This document shows, piece after piece, positions 42,895 to 46,098 of a stretch of DNA of 46,098 bases (position 1 is the stretch's first letter; every line of letters begins with the position of its first letter). A program made the translations under genes and the position numbers. This stretch comes from an uncultured Porphyromonadaceae bacterium (lineage in GTDB: Bacteria > Bacteroidota > Bacteroidia > Bacteroidales > Muribaculaceae). The notes under the pieces were generated by a model that made no database searches, was not told where the DNA came from, and saw only the letters and a program-made list of their open reading frames with translations. Where the stretch lies: assembly GCA_905202215.1 (NCBI GenBank), contig CAJKRG010000019.1, positions 1 through 46,098 on the forward strand, written 5' to 3'.

Positions 42895-43535
42895 AATTTC
42901 TTTGGAAGGTCTTCGGGGGGAACTTTCAGGATCGGGAGCGACCAGTCGTAGTGGACGGCGGCTATGCGGAGGCCGATTACGGCGACGGCACATGCTATCT
43001 GCGGCACCATCTGCGGCACTCCGGGTATGAATTCGACGAGCCAGTATACGACTCCTCCTGCCAGACAGGCCGTTGCGTAGATATCTTTCTTGAAGAAGAG
43101 CGGGGCCTCGTTGATGAGGATATCGCGTGTCACACCGCCGAAAGAGCCTGTGATGATACCCATGACTATCGCTACCCATTCGGGGTATCCGGCGGCGAAG
43201 CTTTTCTCAATGCCTACGACCACGAAAAGCGCCAGGCCGATGGCGTCGAATATGAAGAGCGTGCGCATGCCTCCTACGAGAGCGCGCCTGAATATGATTA
43301 CCGCGATGAGAGATATGAGGGTGACGAGGAGGAACATGGAGTTCTGCATCCAGAATACGGGCACGGCGAGGAGGACGTCGCGCAGTGTGCCGCCTCCGAT
43401 GGCGGTGACGAGTCCGACAACATAGGCGCCGAACCAGTCGAAATTTTTGGCGGCGGCCAGACGTATGCCCGATATGGCGAAGGCGATGGTGCCGACAACC
43501 TCTATCGTGAAAATGAAAACGTTGCTTTCATCCAT
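42891..43535 (-). CDS. TRIC-type cation channel (UPF0126)
   Basis: The start at 43535 (MDESNVFIFTIEVVGTIAFAISGIRLA) gives 214 residues. The family's two repeats of three membrane segments each carry a glycine-rich turn: TAIGGGTLRDVLL and TGSFGGVTRDILI. Bacterial TRIC homologues form potassium-permeable homotrimers. It lies 4 bp after nth and overlaps gtrA by 4 bp. Confidence 0.92.
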   Translation of the reverse strand: MDESNVFIFTIEVVGTIAFAISGIRLAAAKNFDWFGAYVVGLVTAIGGGTLRDVLLAVPVFWMQNSMFLLVTLISLIAVIIFRRALVGGMRTLFIFDAIGLALFVVVGIEKSFAAGYPEWVAIVMGIITGSFGGVTRDILINEAPLFFKKDIYATACLAGGVVYWLVEFIPGVPQMVPQIACAVAVIGLRIAAVHYDWSLPILKVPPEDLPKKL

Positions 43536-43539
43536 GGTG

Positions 43540-44223
43540 TCAATCGCTGAATGACTTGGCTTTGGCCACGGCGCGGGCCTCTTTTGCAAGAGCCCGCTCG
43601 CGATAACGGCACACGTCGGCCAGAAAGCAGGCGCCGCACTCGGGTTTGCGGGCCTTGCAGACATATCGGCCGTGAAGTATTAGCCAGTGGTGGGCGCGGG
43701 CTATCGCCTCCTGAGGAATGTTTTCAGTGAGGGTTTTCTCCGTGCTGAGCGGTGTCTTGCTCCGTGTTGTGAGACCGAGGCGCTCGGCGACCCGGAACAC
43801 ATGAGTGTCTACGGCCATGGCGGGCTGCTCGTATATGACCGACAGAATGACGTTTGCGGTCTTGCGGCCGACCCCCGGCAGACTCGTGAGAGTCCCCATG
43901 GTGTCGGGCACCTGGCCGCCGAAGTCGCTCATGAGCTTGCGCGCCATGCCGAGAAGGGCTTTGCTCTTGTTGTTGGGGTATGATACCGACTTGATATAGC
44001 CGAAAATATCGTCCTGTGTGGCGGCGGCGAGAGCCTCGACGGTCGGATAGGCCTCGAAGAGCGCCGGAGTGATCATGTTGACACGCTTGTCGGTGCACTG
44101 CGCCGACAGGATCACCGCTACGAGAAGCTGATAGGGATTGGCGTAGTGGAGTTCGGTCTGTACTACCGGCATCTCCTTCTCGAAACGCGCGATGACAGCC
44201 TTGTAGCGCTCAGCCTGTTTCAT
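43540..44223 (-). CDS. nth: Endonuclease III
   Basis: The 227-residue protein is a full-length base-excision DNA glycosylase/AP lyase for oxidised pyrimidines. The HhH motif LPGVGRKTANVIL contains the catalytic lysine, and the aspartate is in MAVDTHVFRVAERLGL. The [4Fe-4S] ligands are CKARKPECGACFLADVC (C-x6-C-x2-C-x5-C). Its start overlaps the pheS stop by 1 bp. Confidence 0.96.
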   Translation of the reverse strand: MKQAERYKAVIARFEKEMPVVQTELHYANPYQLLVAVILSAQCTDKRVNMITPALFEAYPTVEALAAATQDDIFGYIKSVSYPNNKSKALLGMARKLMSDFGGQVPDTMGTLTSLPGVGRKTANVILSVIYEQPAMAVDTHVFRVAERLGLTTRSKTPLSTEKTLTENIPQEAIARAHHWLILHGRYVCKARKPECGACFLADVCRYRERALAKEARAVAKAKSFSD

Positions 44224-45245
44224 TATTTCGCGGCTGTGAACTCGTCGAGGAAGCGGACGTCGTTTTCGGAGAACATGCGGAGGTCTTTCACCTGATATTT
44301 CAGGTTGGTGATACGCTCTATACCCATGCCGAGTGCGAATCCGGTGTATTCTTTCGAATCAATGCCGCATGCCTCGAGCACATTGGGGTCTACCATGCCG
44401 CAGCCGAGAATCTCGACCCAGCCGGTGCCCTTGCAGAAGGAGCAGCCTTTTCCGCCGCAGAGGTTACAGCTGATATCCATCTCGGCCGAAGGCTCGGTGA
44501 AGGGGAAGTAGCTTGGACGGAGACGTATTTCGGTCTGGGGACCGAACATTTCGCGGGCGAAGTAGAGCAGGGTCTGGCGCAGGTCGGCGAAAGTCACGTT
44601 GTGGTCTACGTAGAGGGCTTCGACCTGATGGAAGAAGCAGTGTGCGCGGGCCGATATGGCCTCGTTGCGATATACGCGGCCGGGGCAGATGATGCGGATC
44701 GGGGGTTTCTGCGAGGTCATGACGCGTGTCTGCACGCTCGAGGTGTGGGTGCGCAGGAGCACGTCGGGGTTGCGGCCGATAAAGAAAGTGTCCTGCATGT
44801 CGCGGGCGGGATGGTCGGCGGCGAAGTTGAGGCTTTCGAACACATGCCAGTCATCCTCGATCTCGGGGCCTTCGGCGATGGTGAAGCCGAGACGGCGGAA
44901 GATGTCGATGATCTGCTCGCGTACCAGCGAGAGCGGGTGACGGGTGCCGAGGGTGACGGGTGCGGCGGTGCGGGTGAGATCGGGCACGTCGGCTTTGGCG
45001 CGGCCTGCCTCGGCTGCCTCGCGGAGCGAATTGATTGTTTCGGTGGCGAAATTTTTCAGCTCGTTGAGCGCCTGGCCGAGTTCGCGCTTCTGTTCGGCGG
45101 GTACGGTCCGAAAATCGTTCATAAGGGCTGAAATAGCGCCTTTCTTGCTTAAATATTTGATACGCAGGGCCTCTACATCGACAGCCTCGCCGCTTGCGGC
45201 GAGAGCGGCCAGTTCGGCACGGAGGGCGTTTATCTTGTCTATCAT
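44223..45245 (-). CDS. pheS: Phenylalanine-tRNA ligase, alpha subunit
   Basis: The 340-residue protein has the N-terminal coiled coil (MIDKINALRAELAALAAS), motif 2 (AHCFFHQVEALYVD) and motif 3 (GFALGMGIERI) of class II synthetases. It forms an alpha2-beta2 enzyme with PheT, whose gene is not in the window; in many bacteria the two are adjacent. It is first in the operon pheS-nth-TRIC-gtrA. A CNLCGGKGCSFCKG cysteine-rich insert is present (about residues 257-270). Confidence 0.96.
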   Translation of the reverse strand: MIDKINALRAELAALAASGEAVDVEALRIKYLSKKGAISALMNDFRTVPAEQKRELGQALNELKNFATETINSLREAAEAGRAKADVPDLTRTAAPVTLGTRHPLSLVREQIIDIFRRLGFTIAEGPEIEDDWHVFESLNFAADHPARDMQDTFFIGRNPDVLLRTHTSSVQTRVMTSQKPPIRIICPGRVYRNEAISARAHCFFHQVEALYVDHNVTFADLRQTLLYFAREMFGPQTEIRLRPSYFPFTEPSAEMDISCNLCGGKGCSFCKGTGWVEILGCGMVDPNVLEACGIDSKEYTGFALGMGIERITNLKYQVKDLRMFSENDVRFLDEFTAAK

Positions 45246-45264
45246 ATCAGTATGGTATTTTGCG

Positions 45265-45272
45265 CAAAATTA
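45265..45272 (-). promoter_or_regulatory. -7 box of the pheS operon
   Basis: On the minus strand TAATTTTG (plus-strand 45265-45272), a perfect TAnnTTTG, 19 bp upstream of the pheS start codon. No TTTG is found at 19-21 bp spacing, so the -33 is weak. Confidence 0.55.
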
Positions 45273-45352
45273 CAAAAAAAATCGCGCCCGTGCATCTTAT
45301 CCTCAAACTTTCGCGTCCGGGGTTTTTCGCCGGAAGAAAAACGGCATGGAAT

Positions 45353-45401
45353 TTTGCAGGTAATAAAAATGTGCCTACATTTGCGCTAACAAAATTGTTA
45401 G
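45353..45401 (+). promoter_or_regulatory. tetR-type promoter with palindromic operator
   Basis: TTTG (45353-45356), a 19-bp spacer and TACATTTG (45376-45383), a perfect -7. Directly after it is the 16-bp palindrome CTAACAAAATTGTTAG (45386-45401), at the expected start of transcription and 14 bp before the ATG. A self-repressing TetR regulator would be expected to bind here. Confidence 0.75.
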
Positions 45402-45415
45402 TCAAAATTGTTTAT

Positions 45416-46048
45416 ATGGATAAGCCAAAGAATGAGCAGCATACGACCGAAGAGCTGATTCTCCTTGCCGCCGAGAGGGAGTTTCTGACAAAAGGATATG
45501 CAGGCGCTAAGACGACGGCCATAGCCGAGGCGGCGGGTGTGACCCACGCCATGCTCCACTATTATTTCAGAACCAAGGACAAGCTCTTCGAGAAGATAAT
45601 AGCCGACAAGATGGCGAGTCTGGGCGAAATTCTTTTCGGAGTCATAGGCAATCCCGGGCTTTCTTTGCGCGAGCGCATAATAAACGGTGTCGGGCGTCAT
45701 TTCGATTTTCTTGCCGCTAATCCGACCCTGCCGCGTTTCATATTCAACGAACTGTACAGCAATCCGCATCGTCTCGAGACGATGAAAAGCAGCATATCGT
45801 CGATGGCAGCCCGGACTATCGACTGTCTTCAGAGCGCCATCGACGAAGAGGCCGCCCGAGGCCGTTGCCGCCGGGTGGAGGCGGGTATGCTGTTGCTCGA
45901 CATGGTGTCGATCAATATATTTCCCTTTGTGGCGACGCCGATCATAGATACACTGGCCGGAAATCTTTTTGAGAGCCGGGAGGCGTTTCTGGAAAAGCGC
46001 AGGCGCGAGAACGTGAATACCATACTGAATAAACTGGGAATACTATAA
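45416..46048 (+). CDS. TetR/AcrR-family transcriptional regulator
   Basis: The start at 45416 (MDKPKNEQHTTEELILLAAEREF) is chosen because it follows the promoter and palindrome; the frame upstream is open but lacks a plausible N-terminus. The 210-residue protein has a helix-turn-helix (about residues 12-58: TTAIAEAAGVTHAMLHYYFRTKDKLFEKII) and an effector-binding C-terminal part. Such regulators often control efflux operons; the TolC-HlyD-ABC2 operon lies 3 kb away on the other strand. Its stop TAA (46046-46048) is also the left target duplication of a MITE. Confidence 0.92.
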   Translation: MDKPKNEQHTTEELILLAAEREFLTKGYAGAKTTAIAEAAGVTHAMLHYYFRTKDKLFEKIIADKMASLGEILFGVIGNPGLSLRERIINGVGRHFDFLAANPTLPRFIFNELYSNPHRLETMKSSISSMAARTIDCLQSAIDEEAARGRCRRVEAGMLLLDMVSINIFPFVATPIIDTLAGNLFESREAFLEKRRRENVNTILNKLGIL

Positions 46049-46098
46049 GAGGTTGTTTAATAACATATGTGAAATCACAGGTTGGTGTATTTTTGCTT
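46049..46098. mobile_element. MITE-like element, copy C (left end, cut by window edge)
   Basis: The 50 bases to the window end match the left end of copy B at every position (13498-13547), including TATTTTTG. The preceding TAA (46046-46048) is the expected target duplication and is also the stop codon of the TetR gene. The rest lies outside the window, so a full insertion sequence with these ends cannot be excluded. Confidence 0.8.

Overview
The window reads as chromosomal DNA from a GC-rich gut Bacteroidales, most likely family Muribaculaceae (S24-7). The signs are a SusC/SusD/SusE/SusF outer-membrane set, Bacteroidetes-type promoters (TTTG, 19-20 bp, TAnnTTTG) instead of sigma70 -35/-10 boxes, almost no Shine-Dalgarno sequences, BspA-type leucine-rich repeats, type IX-like C-terminal domains, and Bacteroidales-only hypothetical families. 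The assignment comes from reading the sequence only; no database was searched.

Left part (1-14758). A GNAT acetyltransferase at the left edge is interrupted by the end of a repeat element. A small phage-like islet (889-4260) carries a probable SU10-like major capsid protein, a possible connector and a P22-like portal protein, with no terminase or tail genes; it ends in an 8-bp tandem repeat. A large secreted protein (4441-7608) follows, then speA (arginine decarboxylase), truA, an ATP-grasp-like protein, a BspA-like secreted protein, and two small unrecognised genes on the minus strand. Two full 334-bp MITE-like elements (7710-8043 and 13498-13831) lie in this part. A third element starts at 46049 and runs off the right edge, and a diverged right end sits at 1-51.

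Middle (15172-25385). A minus-strand operon dacB / Pro-Glu-rich protein / rsmI / coiled-coil lipoprotein; a monocistronic aspartate 4-decarboxylase/aminotransferase; a plus-strand run of a degenerate LytM protein, a VanZ-like protein and a MATE transporter; efp with its own promoter and terminator; and a DUF4143-type ATPase with a clear palindromic operator.

Right part (25845-46098). A SusCDEF-type glycan uptake locus without enzymes or regulator in the window; rubrerythrin; a flippase/glycosyltransferase pair; a TolC-HlyD-ABC2-ABC2 efflux operon with no ATPase gene; a pheS-nth-TRIC-gtrA operon; and a TetR regulator whose stop codon is also the target duplication of a MITE.

The strongest unexplained signal is the MITE family: near-perfect 33-bp terminal inverted repeats starting GAGGTTG, 3-bp TNA target duplications, an internal conserved double hairpin, and insertion at stop codons (two cases) and in the predicted 5' leader of speA. 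Several other intergenic repeat families (a 25-bp AT-rich inverted repeat, TTAGGG-like spacers, paired hairpins in the sus operon) also sit on or next to gene ends.
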